Source of the DNA: Leptospira fluminis
GTDB taxonomy: Bacteria > Spirochaetota > Leptospiria > Leptospirales > Leptospiraceae
Length of the DNA stretch: 64,000 bases
Reading direction: 5' to 3'
Assembly: GCF_004771275.1 (NCBI RefSeq)
Contig: NZ_RQEV01000017.1
Location: forward strand, 1 to 64,000
Shown here: positions 18,704 through 27,421 of the stretch, piece by piece
Position numbering within the stretch: the first letter of the stretch is position 1
How the letters are laid out: every line of letters begins with the position of its first letter
Made by a program: the position numbers and the translations under genes
Notes under the pieces: model-generated
Told to the model about the DNA's origin: nothing
Databases searched by the model: none
Seen by the model: the letters and a program-made list of their open reading frames with translations, nothing else

Positions 18704-20677
18704 TCAATCTACCTGCAACTCCGGTAGGTTCGCGAAGAATTCCAGGCATTCCGGATTTACCAAAGCGTCCTTATTCGGTACATTCTCGCCCTGAACGGTT
18801 CTTTTTACCGCAATCTCCACCTTCTTCATATTTCTAGTATAGGGAATATCGGGAACCGCCAGGACCTTCGCAGGAACGTGACGCGGAGAAACCTTCTCCT
18901 TGATCTCCTTTCTTATGAAAGTTTCGAATTCGGCAGTAAGCTCCTTACCCGGAAGCATTTTCAGGAATAGAATCACCCTGACGTCGTCCTTCCAGTCCTG
19001 ACCGATTACGACCGAATCCGCAATTTCGCCTATCGTTTCCAGTAGAGTGTACAAATCAGCCGTCCCGATCCTGACTCCTCCCGGATTCAGAGTCGCGTCG
19101 GATCTCCCGTAGACGACCATTCCGCCTTCTTCGGTGATCTCCGCAAAATCTCCGTGACGCCAAACCTCCGGAAATACGTCGAAATAAGCTGAACCGTACT
19201 TTTTGCCGTCGGGATCGTTCCAAAATTCCAAAGGCATGGAAGGAAAAGGTTCGGTGCAAACCAATTCGCCTTTCCCTTTCCGCATAGGTTTACCGCTATC
19301 ATCGAATATTTTAACGGACATACCGAGACCTATGCATTGTAATTCTCCGGCGCGCACCGGTAAATTAGGATTTCCTAATGCAAAACATCCGTTCAGATCC
19401 GTTCCTCCGGAAATAGAGGAAAGTCTCAGATCCTTTTTCCAGGACTCGTAAACGTATCGAAATCCGTAGGCCGGCAGAGGGGATCCTGTGGAAAGCACCG
19501 CACGTAACTTGGATAAATCCTGCGTCGGTCGAAAACCCTCCTTTTCCAGACTTAGGATGTATTTCGCACCGACTCCGAAAACATCCGTTTGCAGCCCGGA
19601 AATCGTTCGAAACAAAACTCCGGGATCGGGATAAAACGGATTTCCGTCGAAAAGTTGGATCGTCGCTCCGATGGAAAGGGAACTTACCAACCAATTCCAC
19701 ATCATCCAACCGCAAGTAGTGTAGTAAAAGATACGATCGTCGGGCCGAAGATCCGTATGAAGGGCCAGCTCCTTCCAATGATTCAAAAAAACCCCGGGTC
19801 CCTGCACCATGCATTTCGGCAACCCGGTGGTTCCGGAAGAATACATGATATAAACCGGATGATCGAAGGGCAATTGTTCGAATCTAGGTTGTGTTCCTTG
19901 AAAACTACGTTCCGCGTCCGTGAGGGAAATCGAATTAGCCGGAAAATCGTCCATTTTGGGGGAATTCGAACGGACTTCGAGGGAAGGATAACAGGACACG
20001 AGGACGGCTTTGAGGTCGGGGAGTTCCTTGGTAATTTCCTTAACGATTCCTGCTAAAGGAAGGCTCTTTCCCTTGAATTCGTAACGGTCGGTAGTCACGA
20101 GAACCGTCGGGCGGATCTGGCCGAAACGGTCCAAAACCCCTTTGGCGCCGAAATCCGGGGAACAGGAGGACCAAACCGCCCCGATGGAAGTCGTCGCCAA
20201 CATGGAAACCACGGTGTCCGGAACGTTAGGCATCAGGCCGGCGACCCTGTCTCCCGGCGACACTCCGAGGGAACGAAGATACTCCGCAAGAGAACCGACG
20301 CGGCCCCGAAGCTCGGAGAAAGTCATTTTCGTTCCGACTCCGCTTTCCCCGGTATATTGGATGGCGACACCTTCGTCTTCCCTTCGCAAAAGATTTTCCG
20401 CAAAGTTCAACCTTGCTCCCGTAAAAAACCGGGATTCACGGAATGTCCTTCCTCTACGGAACGCTTCCTCGTACGATTTGGAATGGAGAACGGGAGCATA
20501 CTCCCAGAGCAATTCCCAAAAGCGAGGAAACTCTCTTACGGACCATGAATGCAAATCCCGATAGTCCGCGAATTTGCTTCCGACTTTTTCCTCCACAAAG
20601 GACTGAAAGCGGGTCATTCGAGAGGTCCGGATTTGCTCCGGATCGGATTGCCAAAGCGGTCGATTCATCTTTGGCAT
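18704..20677 (-). CDS. Acetoacetyl-CoA synthetase
   Basis: 657 residues (654 if ATG 20668 is used), matching acetoacetate-CoA ligases. The ANL-superfamily AMP-binding loop YSSGTTGLPK, the TTCGWMMWNWLVSSL block typical of acetoacetyl-CoA synthetases, YGRSDATLNPGGVRIG and the terminal Lys region (NMKKVEIAVKR) are present. It activates acetoacetate to acetoacetyl-CoA with ATP, linking ketone-body or polyhydroxybutyrate-type metabolism to beta-oxidation, which supplies carbon in fatty-acid-consuming leptospires. It diverges from the small membrane protein gene at 20756. Confidence 0.9.
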   Translation of the reverse strand: MPKMNRPLWQSDPEQIRTSRMTRFQSFVEEKVGSKFADYRDLHSWSVREFPRFWELLWEYAPVLHSKSYEEAFRRGRTFRESRFFTGARLNFAENLLRREDEGVAIQYTGESGVGTKMTFSELRGRVGSLAEYLRSLGVSPGDRVAGLMPNVPDTVVSMLATTSIGAVWSSCSPDFGAKGVLDRFGQIRPTVLVTTDRYEFKGKSLPLAGIVKEITKELPDLKAVLVSCYPSLEVRSNSPKMDDFPANSISLTDAERSFQGTQPRFEQLPFDHPVYIMYSSGTTGLPKCMVQGPGVFLNHWKELALHTDLRPDDRIFYYTTCGWMMWNWLVSSLSIGATIQLFDGNPFYPDPGVLFRTISGLQTDVFGVGAKYILSLEKEGFRPTQDLSKLRAVLSTGSPLPAYGFRYVYESWKKDLRLSSISGGTDLNGCFALGNPNLPVRAGELQCIGLGMSVKIFDDSGKPMRKGKGELVCTEPFPSMPLEFWNDPDGKKYGSAYFDVFPEVWRHGDFAEITEEGGMVVYGRSDATLNPGGVRIGTADLYTLLETIGEIADSVVIGQDWKDDVRVILFLKMLPGKELTAEFETFIRKEIKEKVSPRHVPAKVLAVPDIPYTRNMKKVEIAVKRTVQGENVPNKDALVNPECLEFFANLPELQVD

Positions 20678-20755
20678 TGAATGCTTGAGAAAAATCCCGA
20701 CAAGGTCAACAGGAATTTAGTTGAGCACCCAAGGTGAAAATCATAAGTATGTGAC

Positions 20756-21181
20756 GTGGACCATTCCTCACCCGACTTTTGGATCCGTTTCGATCTTCCT
20801 ACGATCCTGTTTTTAGCCGCGAGTATCCTGTATGCCGGCCACGGTTTTCTGCACCAATTGATCGTCGGAGGAGCGATTTCCGCGTTTCAACATCCGGACG
20901 AAAGACAATCCAGATTGATTTTGATGATTTGGATCGCTACCGGCGGATTCATGAGTTTTCTGGGACTATTGCCCGCCACCTTAATTCTACTTTTCGGCGC
21001 GGACCCCGCTCCCGTAAGAGCTGCGCTTTGGACTAACTTCATCGCGCTGGGATTTTTGGCCTTTCATTCGATCGTGTGCGGAATCCAGTATCTTCCGAAG
21101 CCTCTGCGCATCGGTTTTTATTTCACCTCGGCGTTCGCCGTCTGCCATCTATTGTTTCTGGTTACCTACGGAAAATTTTAA
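20756..21181 (+). CDS. Four-helix membrane protein of unknown function
   Basis: 141 residues starting at GTG 20756. Four hydrophobic segments (about 15-35, 55-80, 88-108 and 115-138) occupy nearly the whole length, with little soluble sequence. No conserved domain is recognised. It is transcribed divergently from acetoacetyl-CoA synthetase with a 78-base gap and converges with the PTPS gene, so there is no operon context to suggest function. Confidence 0.7.
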   Translation: MDHSSPDFWIRFDLPTILFLAASILYAGHGFLHQLIVGGAISAFQHPDERQSRLILMIWIATGGFMSFLGLLPATLILLFGADPAPVRAALWTNFIALGFLAFHSIVCGIQYLPKPLRIGFYFTSAFAVCHLLFLVTYGKF

Positions 21182-21201
21182 GCGAATCGGAAAACTTCCG
21201 A

Positions 21202-21609
21202 TCAACCTTCCGAGGGCTCGAAAAAAGCCAGGTTCTCGGGACCTTCGTGTATTACGATCCGATCCACTTTTCCCGAGGATGCGTGCACGCTATCTTTGAT
21301 GTGATGATAAAACCATCTGGCCATATTCTCGGAAGTGGGATTCGTACGGGTAAAATCGGCGTGCTGGTTGATCAGGATATGGTCCAGCTCGGATACGAGT
21401 TCCCGAAGCCTTTTTTTAGAGGTCAAGAAATCGAAACTAATACCGTCCTCTCCGATATTCCTTTTTCCGGAAAGATAGACTTCCACCTTAAAGGAATGCC
21501 CGTGAATCGGCTCGTCCGAACCGTCCGGGAAGTATTTGTATAAAAAATGAGAGGATTCGAATCTTTCTTCGATCCTGATATAGAACTTGCCCGTTTCCTG
21601 AAAAAACAT
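21202..21609 (-). CDS. 6-pyruvoyltetrahydropterin synthase paralogue, PTPS-III type
   Basis: 135 residues with the PTPS/QueD fold. Zn-ligand histidines are at His21 and in HGH (36-38), and the segment PTSENMARWFYHHI plus IHEGP near the C-terminus match the family. The catalytic Cys normally found a few residues before HGH is absent; Glu33 stands there (SDEPIHGH). Family knowledge: PTPS paralogues with active-site Glu (PTPS-III) convert dihydroneopterin triphosphate to 6-hydroxymethyl-dihydropterin and replace FolB in folate synthesis, including in spirochaetes. QueD activity is therefore less likely. It converges with the membrane protein gene and diverges from the DUF1858 gene. Confidence 0.85.
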   Translation of the reverse strand: MFFQETGKFYIRIEERFESSHFLYKYFPDGSDEPIHGHSFKVEVYLSGKRNIGEDGISFDFLTSKKRLRELVSELDHILINQHADFTRTNPTSENMARWFYHHIKDSVHASSGKVDRIVIHEGPENLAFFEPSEG

Positions 21610-21676
21610 GGTATTGACTAAGGATCCGGGAGTCTATATATTGGAAGGAAACCCGTACTAATAGGAGAATTTCCGT

Positions 21677-21901
21677 ATGTCGGAAGCGGTCAAGCCAAGA
21701 TTTTATAAGGAAATGACGGTGGGCGAAGCGATTGCTCTCCATCCGGAAGCAGGTCTAGTATTTTCCAGCTACCATTTGGGCGGCTGTTCCCACTGCTCGA
21801 TCAACGAATTGGAAACCATCGAACAGGTTTGCATGGGGTATGGCGTCGAAGTGGAAGTGCTGATCGAAAGCCTGAACAATTTACTCGAAGACGAGGAATA
21901 A
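21677..21901 (+). CDS. DUF1858 domain protein with CxxC
   Basis: 74 residues with an AGGAGA ribosome site eight bases before the ATG. The pattern MTVGEAIALHPEAGLVFSSY...GCSHCSINELETIEQVC matches DUF1858, found alone or fused to ScdA/hemerythrin and hybrid-cluster-associated proteins. The GCSHC cysteines could bind a metal or cycle as a disulphide. It is cytoplasmic, as no signal is seen. No operon partner is visible; it diverges from the PTPS gene by 67 bases. Confidence 0.85.
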   Translation: MSEAVKPRFYKEMTVGEAIALHPEAGLVFSSYHLGGCSHCSINELETIEQVCMGYGVEVEVLIESLNNLLEDEE

Positions 21902-21910
21902 ATCTCCGGA

Positions 21911-21980
21911 ATGGGGCGGCCCCGCCGCTTCGCTCCGGTCACGCTACTCCGGGCTGCGCTATCGCTTCGGTCGCGGCCTT
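21911..21980. repeat. GC-rich intergenic element
   Basis: Immediately after the DUF1858 stop, the sequence changes to strongly GC-rich DNA with a short dyad (GGGGC-G-GCCCC, 21913-21923) and recurring CTCCGG/GCTTCGGTCGC words, unlike the neighbouring intergenic DNA. It resembles dispersed palindromic intergenic elements of bacterial genomes. Only one copy is in the window, so repeat status is inference. Confidence 0.35.
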
Positions 21981-22085
21981 TCCGTCCATCTCTCACAAAC
22001 AGCCTTCCGTCCCCGCGACTGCTTTGCACCCTACGTATCGTTGCCGCGTCCTGCCAAAGAACTTCTTTTCTAAATTTCAAATTGC

Positions 22086-22604
22086 CTATATACGAGTCCG
22101 TGGAGCTTCGAACAGGGATTCCAAGATATCTCGGACTCCGTTGGACCAAATCCCCGGGTCGTCGTCCAAAGAAAGCGGCTGCTGTTCGACAACATGTGCA
22201 TTCATCGCGCGCAGAGTTTCCGACAAAGACCGGAGGGCAAAGGTTCCTCGGGACCGGATCGCATACGCGTTCGTAACCCCGACAGGTTTGTCTACAAGCT
22301 CTCCGGATCCGACCACCCAATCCAAAGCATTCTTCAAGACTCCGGGAACACCGTGTCCGTATTCGGGACAGGCGAAAATCACGGCGTCCGCTCTTTGAAG
22401 ATGGTTACGCCAATCCTCCAAATGCTTCGAGCTCTCCTGCAATTCCGCTTCTCTGTCCGGACAAAACGGAGGAAGTAGATCCAAATCGGAAAAGATCTCC
22501 AGCTTAAAGCGCTCCCGGCCGAGCACTCCGATCGTCTTCAATAATTTCGTATTCGTGGAATTTCTCCGTAGACTACCGGAAACACCGAGCAAGTTGAATT
22601 TCAT
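22086..22604 (-). CDS. NAD(P)H-dependent FMN reductase family protein
   Basis: 172 residues with a flavodoxin-like fold. The N-terminal GVSGSLRRNSTNTKLL is the phosphate-binding loop for FMN, and ACPEYGHGVPGVLKNALDWV is the second signature of the NADPH-dependent FMN reductase/chromate reductase family (PF03358). It reduces flavin, quinones or metal oxyanions in the cytoplasm; the physiological substrate is not evident. It stands alone, with intergenic DNA on both sides. Confidence 0.9.
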   Translation of the reverse strand: MKFNLLGVSGSLRRNSTNTKLLKTIGVLGRERFKLEIFSDLDLLPPFCPDREAELQESSKHLEDWRNHLQRADAVIFACPEYGHGVPGVLKNALDWVVGSGELVDKPVGVTNAYAIRSRGTFALRSLSETLRAMNAHVVEQQPLSLDDDPGIWSNGVRDILESLFEAPRTRI

Positions 22605-22820
22605 AGGAATTAGACTGGGAAGAAATCTTTTTCGTAAGACCTTCTACAAGGGATAGAAAGAAAATTTTTTTCTGAGGAAAGAGAAGAATTGTGATACCGA
22701 GGGCGACTCCCGCTATTGCAGGACCGAGCTACTATAGGAACGAAGGTCGTTTAATACGACCTTACTTAGGAAGCGACGATTATTGAAGTAGGATTATGAA
22801 AAATACGGAATATAATGGTA

Positions 22821-24740
22821 TCATTCAATATAAGGAAAATTTGATTTAAACCCGCTCTCTATGGTAAAAACCGACAATCCGATCATTTGATCTTGATCTA
22901 TTCGACTTTTGGCAATGGAATTCCCGAGGCTCTGTCCAAAGGAAACCGACAAAACGGATGTAACGACTCCTCCTGCACTTAAATTTTGATTTCCCGGTCC
23001 GGATGTTCCCGCACTTTTAAAGTAGTATACTTGTCCGGCCCCTCCCGGCGCGCTTACTAGGACATCGGACATCCCATCTCCGGTAATATCTTGAAGCGAC
23101 GAGGAAACTCCAAAATTCAAACCCGACGACGCACCTGTAAGAACCGAAGTCGCCGTTCCCCCGGAACTCAAATCGATATTGGAAAACCCCGCCGAACCTG
23201 AACTCTGGAATAGATAAACATTTCCATAACCGGCGGATGCAAAATTCGATCCGATGAGCAGATCAAAATAGCCGTCGCCATTCGTATCTCCCGTAGAAAC
23301 GGAATTCCCGAACGAACAATTCGTGCCACCATTACAAGTTGCGAGCGCAGGCCCGACAAAGGTGGCATTCGGCGTAGCAGAATAAGGAGTTACGGAGCCG
23401 CAATTCGAATGAAAAACGAAAGCGATCCCCTGATTCGTATTAAACGTAGGTCCCCCCACCCCAAGATCGGCACACGAATCTCCGTTAAAATCCGCGAGGA
23501 CGAACGATCCGAGAGAACAGCCCGTACCGGAGGCACAACCTGGCGCAGGAGCAGTAGGGCCGACCAAATATTGCTGTGGAGCGCCCGGAATCGTTCCTGA
23601 ATTGGAGATAAAAATATAGAGTCTTCCTTGTTGTGCATTATAGGTAGGCGCCGAAACGACGAGATCCGTATAACCATCGGCGTTAATATCTCCTATCGCG
23701 GATTGAAGGCCGAAATCGTCGTTGTTTCCGAAATTATAAGTAATGTCCGCAACGGCTCCGGTAGATAAATCTTTTGACGGAACACCGGCTATCCCTTGGC
23801 TATAAAAAATGTATCCTAGACCGCCTGACCAGGGACTGGTCAAGATCGCATCATCGTAACCGTCATTATTGACGTCCCCGCCCATCACAAACGAACCCAA
23901 CCTGTTCCCGGTCGTATGTCCTTTTAGGAAACTGTTATATGTACCTCCCGAGTTTAGATTCTGACTGGTAATGCCGCCTTGCCCGGAGCTATGAAAAATA
24001 TAAACGTGACCGAATGTGGTATATCCGGGAGCAGCCTGGCTTCCGATTACTATGTCCGCATAACCATCTCCGTTAAAATCACCGGTCCCAACTTTATCTC
24101 CGAAATAAGAACCGCCGGCAAGACCGTCTGTCACAATCGAATCTGGCGAACTGGATGGAATTCCTGTATTTCCATGCGCTAAAAAAACCAAGCCGTATCC
24201 TTGCACAGCGTTGCTCGGAACATCGGTGAGAATCACATCGGGGAACCCGTCACCGTCCGTATCATGGTTTGTTCCTTTTACGACATTCAAGACTTGCGGA
24301 ATCGTACGATTTCCGACTCCGTCCATCGCCGTTACGGAAATCGTATGTTTGCTCCCCGTATTCCAGTGGGTCCCCGTGATCGCCTGGGCCGGAAGTTGGT
24401 ATCTCCAATTCAAACCGTTGATCGCAGCATTTGTATACGGACCGCCGTCCAAGGACACGGACACCGAGGCGATTCCCGGACGAATTTGACCGACAAGAAA
24501 ACCCGTCTGGATAATGGAATGATTAGCAAGATTGGAGATCGTAATCGACGGGCTCAAAGCGAAAAGAGCCAAGAATAACCGACTTACATCGGAATTGGGA
24601 CATCGAGAATTGGGAATTTGAACCCAACATTCGACCATAGGAAGAAATATAGGATTCGACCAGCAATTTACGTTCGTAGAAGCGACTAAGATGAGAAAAA
24701 AGAATGTTAAAATTTTTTGATAAAAATTTCGCCGAATCAC
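22821..24740 (-). CDS. FG-GAP repeat lipoprotein, beta-propeller type
   Basis: 639 residues from the GTG at 24740, chosen because GAGTAGG lies nine bases upstream; a TTG at 24758 is the alternative. A signal segment ends in a Cys (STNVNC), a likely lipobox. After a Big/Ig-like region, seven integrin-alpha-like FG-GAP units with Ca-binding DxNxDGxxD loops are visible (DGDGFPDV, DFNGDGYADIVIG, DVNNDGYDD, DINADGYTDLVVSAP, DFNGDSCADLGVG, DTNGDGYFDLLIG, DITGDGMSDVLVSAP), consistent with one complete seven-bladed propeller. It is probably surface-exposed and calcium-dependent; the ligand is unknown. Confidence 0.87.
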   Translation of the reverse strand: MIRRNFYQKILTFFFLILVASTNVNCWSNPIFLPMVECWVQIPNSRCPNSDVSRLFLALFALSPSITISNLANHSIIQTGFLVGQIRPGIASVSVSLDGGPYTNAAINGLNWRYQLPAQAITGTHWNTGSKHTISVTAMDGVGNRTIPQVLNVVKGTNHDTDGDGFPDVILTDVPSNAVQGYGLVFLAHGNTGIPSSSPDSIVTDGLAGGSYFGDKVGTGDFNGDGYADIVIGSQAAPGYTTFGHVYIFHSSGQGGITSQNLNSGGTYNSFLKGHTTGNRLGSFVMGGDVNNDGYDDAILTSPWSGGLGYIFYSQGIAGVPSKDLSTGAVADITYNFGNNDDFGLQSAIGDINADGYTDLVVSAPTYNAQQGRLYIFISNSGTIPGAPQQYLVGPTAPAPGCASGTGCSLGSFVLADFNGDSCADLGVGGPTFNTNQGIAFVFHSNCGSVTPYSATPNATFVGPALATCNGGTNCSFGNSVSTGDTNGDGYFDLLIGSNFASAGYGNVYLFQSSGSAGFSNIDLSSGGTATSVLTGASSGLNFGVSSSLQDITGDGMSDVLVSAPGGAGQVYYFKSAGTSGPGNQNLSAGGVVTSVLSVSFGQSLGNSIAKSRIDQDQMIGLSVFTIESGFKSNFPYIE

Positions 24741-25037
24741 GAGCTTAAACCTACTCAAAACGCCGATCTCTCAGACGAGAGAAAAGAATTTCTTGCAGGA
24801 GTTCAATGAAAATTTGTCTTTTAGAGAATGTGAATATAAGAAATCGTTCGAAGCTTAGATCTCGCTTTCGGGAAACCGGTCTTTAAAAGGCTCTATTCTC
24901 TTTACTAAAGATCGAATTTGTCCGTTCATCTTAACAAGAATTTCGATAGTAGAACTTTTCTTCCCTGTTATATCTTCTGTTTAACTGTTATTTTAGTTTT
25001 TGCGAGTCTCAGGCCGAAACTACAATTCCGGAGGTTC

Positions 25038-25829
25038 CTATTCCTCTTCCGGAATATAATAATACCTGATCCCGGCCTTACGAAAATATTTTTGAATTCC
25101 TGCTTGTCCGATCCCGCCTTCCACTCTTTTCAACCGACGCTGAAACGTATCTTCCGGAATCCGAAACGTATCGCCCAAAGAATCGTATCTAAAAAATCGA
25201 AGCCCGTTGTTGTGCCGGATCATCAAAAGATTACCCGGTTCCGACTCCCAATGTTTCTCCTCTTCCCAGGAAAAATAAATCGAACGCCCGGGAAAGATCG
25301 GGTATTTCTTTCCCTCGTACAATACCTTCTCTTTCGATCTGTCGATATTTCGAAAAATCTTTTTAGGTCCGCTTTTTACGATAAAGAAAACGGTACCGCA
25401 CCGAAACGTGAGAAACAGCGGAATTCCGGAAAACGTAAATCCTTCGATACTCGGAACTTGCGGCAAAGAACGAGAAGAGGAAGAAGCCTCCGCGATCCTT
25501 TCCAGTTTGGCCCGCATCGATTCGTCCAAAAAATCCACCAGATCGGCTTTTCTGATTTTATCCAATTGGCGGTACAGGATATCGAATTCCCTCTTTTCGT
25601 ACGCCTTATGCCTGACAAAACCGTCCAGTTGCCTCTTTAAATTGGCAAGCCTTGCACGAAAATAAGGGGTATCATTGCGGGAGGCGATCGCAAACATTTC
25701 CTCCCAAAGAGATTCGAGTTCCCGAACTTCCGTATTTCGATCGAATGTGCTTTTTTCCACTTCTTCCAGGATGTACCGGAATTTGCGCTTAAGATCGAAT
25801 AGAAACCGTGAATCTTTGACTCGTTCCAT
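25038..25829 (-). CDS. Unknown protein at the end of the rod-shape operon
   Basis: 263 residues with a GAGG ribosome site. The N-terminal ~135 residues are charged and helical (coiled-coil-like: FRYILEEVEKS, LESLWEEMF, EFDILYRQLDKI). The C-terminal half is a beta-rich segment (FTFSGIPLFLTF, TVFFIVKS) ending in basic RRLKRVEGG and acidic PEEE. No signal peptide or membrane segment is seen. No family is recognised. It starts 71 bases after the rodA stop on the same strand, so it may be the last gene of the mre/mrd operon and linked to cell elongation (inference). Confidence 0.72.
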   Translation of the reverse strand: MERVKDSRFLFDLKRKFRYILEEVEKSTFDRNTEVRELESLWEEMFAIASRNDTPYFRARLANLKRQLDGFVRHKAYEKREFDILYRQLDKIRKADLVDFLDESMRAKLERIAEASSSSRSLPQVPSIEGFTFSGIPLFLTFRCGTVFFIVKSGPKKIFRNIDRSKEKVLYEGKKYPIFPGRSIYFSWEEEKHWESEPGNLLMIRHNNGLRFFRYDSLGDTFRIPEDTFQRRLKRVEGGIGQAGIQKYFRKAGIRYYYIPEEE

Positions 25830-25900
25830 AAGAACCTCGCTGGGTTTCGGGAATCTAGGCTTGCTTTTGCCCGAACGTTTGATTCCGGACCGTTGTGGGT

Positions 25901-27421
25901 CTAGTTCGCATGTTTTCTCATCTTAATGGAAAGGATAATACCCGCAGCTGTCATGGACATGATCAAGTGGGAACCGCCGTAACTCATGAAGGACAACGGA
26001 ATTCCGGTAACCGGCATCAAACCGATCACGATCCCGATATTGATCGCCATGTGATAAAACAACAAGGCCACGATCCCCGAAGCAAGTAGGGAACCGAACC
26101 TGTCCTTACTTTCGTAACTGATCTGGAGACCGCGAAGCGGAATAGAAAATAGGAAGAACAGAAGAAACACGGAACCGATGAAGCCGGTCTGTTCCGCCCA
26201 AGAAGCGAAAATAAAATCCGTGCTGGACTCAGGAACGTGCGGGATCTTTCCTTCCGTCATCTCAGCGTTTAAGAAACCTTTTCCAACCAGCTTACCCGAA
26301 CCGACGGCCGGTTTCGAAGCTCTCAGTTGATACCCTGCCCCCTGCTTAAATTCGTCCGGATTCAAAAAAGCGGTCAAACGAATGACCTGATTCTCCCGGA
26401 AAGGGACGGTCTTCATCACTACCACGGCGGATAATATGCTGATTCCCACGATTCCTAAAGGTATATAATAAGTACGTAATGTCCTTGCTCCTCTGGCGAT
26501 TCTGAGTAAAATCATGGTCACGCTCAAGGCAATCAATGCGATCCCCGTCCCGATCAGCAAGGCCTGGTTGGAAAAAAGTTTAAATACGAAGCTCGCCTCC
26601 AGATCGGTGACCTGATCCACCACCTCCCGCAAGGAAGCCAACGTTTTCGGGGTAAGATTCGCTCCCGGTATTTCCTTTCCGTCTAAAACTTGCCAGACCT
26701 TCCCCCCGAGACGGTTTACGACCGACAACAGATCCGTTTTGCCGGTTTTTTGCAGAAAAGCGGCTATGTCGTTCAAAAGAGTCAGTCTGGAATATTCGAC
26801 ATACATGGGAATCAGAAGGGAAACTCCCCCCAAAGTCAAAAACGAACTGATGTGCAAATAGTCCGCCCCTCCCAGAAACAGCATCGTAAAAAGGATAGGA
26901 AGAAAAGATACGGCGGTCCCGAAGTCCGGTTGCAGGAGAATCAAGGCCATGGGCACAAGCACGATGACGAACGGAAGGATCAAAACCGTGATTTTCTTCA
27001 TTTCCTTTTCGCGCAACACCAGATATTGCCCCAAAAGGATCACCGTGGAAAGCTTGGCGAACTCGGAGGCCTGGATCCCGACCGGTCCGATCTTAAGCCA
27101 GGAACGGGCCCCTCTTCCAGAAGGAAGATATCCTATCCCCGGTATCAAAGTGAGCACAAGAAGAAATATTACAAATAAATAAATTACTAAAGCATAGGCC
27201 CCGATCAATTGGTAATTCACTCTGGATAGGAACCACATCACGGCCAGACCTACGACAAAATACAAGAATTGTCTCGCCCATTTGTGCCCGAAAAGACCGA
27301 CCCCTTGGTCATCGAAGTTATATTCCTGGGAATACAGAGTCAATATACTGCAAAGAACGACGATCACCACGGATATTACGAGAAAATAGTCGATTCGGTC
27401 GATGGATCTATCTGACATCAT
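25901..27421 (-). CDS. rodA: Rod-shape SEDS glycosyltransferase RodA with insertion
   Basis: 506 residues versus about 370 in E. coli RodA. SEDS blocks are present ([46 protein letters not shown]). RodA polymerises lipid II into glycan strands during elongation, paired with PBP2. The excess length is a ~110-residue insertion at ~207-318 containing a charged helical segment and an extra hydrophobic stretch (285-310). The start overlaps the PBP2 gene end by 14 bases (ATGATG), indicating coupled translation. RodA membership is supported by position after mrdA in the mre operon. Confidence 0.93.
   Translation of the reverse strand: MMSDRSIDRIDYFLVISVVIVVLCSILTLYSQEYNFDDQGVGLFGHKWARQFLYFVVGLAVMWFLSRVNYQLIGAYALVIYLFVIFLLVLTLIPGIGYLPSGRGARSWLKIGPVGIQASEFAKLSTVILLGQYLVLREKEMKKITVLILPFVIVLVPMALILLQPDFGTAVSFLPILFTMLFLGGADYLHISSFLTLGGVSLLIPMYVEYSRLTLLNDIAAFLQKTGKTDLLSVVNRLGGKVWQVLDGKEIPGANLTPKTLASLREVVDQVTDLEASFVFKLFSNQALLIGTGIALIALSVTMILLRIARGARTLRTYYIPLGIVGISILSAVVVMKTVPFRENQVIRLTAFLNPDEFKQGAGYQLRASKPAVGSGKLVGKGFLNAEMTEGKIPHVPESSTDFIFASWAEQTGFIGSVFLLFFLFSIPLRGLQISYESKDRFGSLLASGIVALLFYHMAINIGIVIGLMPVTGIPLSFMSYGGSHLIMSMTAAGIILSIKMRKHAN

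Noticed and set aside
21769..22398. Long frames on both strands (183 and 189 residues) over the GC-rich element
   Set aside because: They are composition-driven, overlap the DUF1858 and FMN reductase genes and show no family pattern.
22743..22763. Hairpin AAGGTCGT-TTAAT-ACGACCTT considered as a terminator
   Set aside because: No T-tract follows on either strand, so only a weak structure can be claimed.
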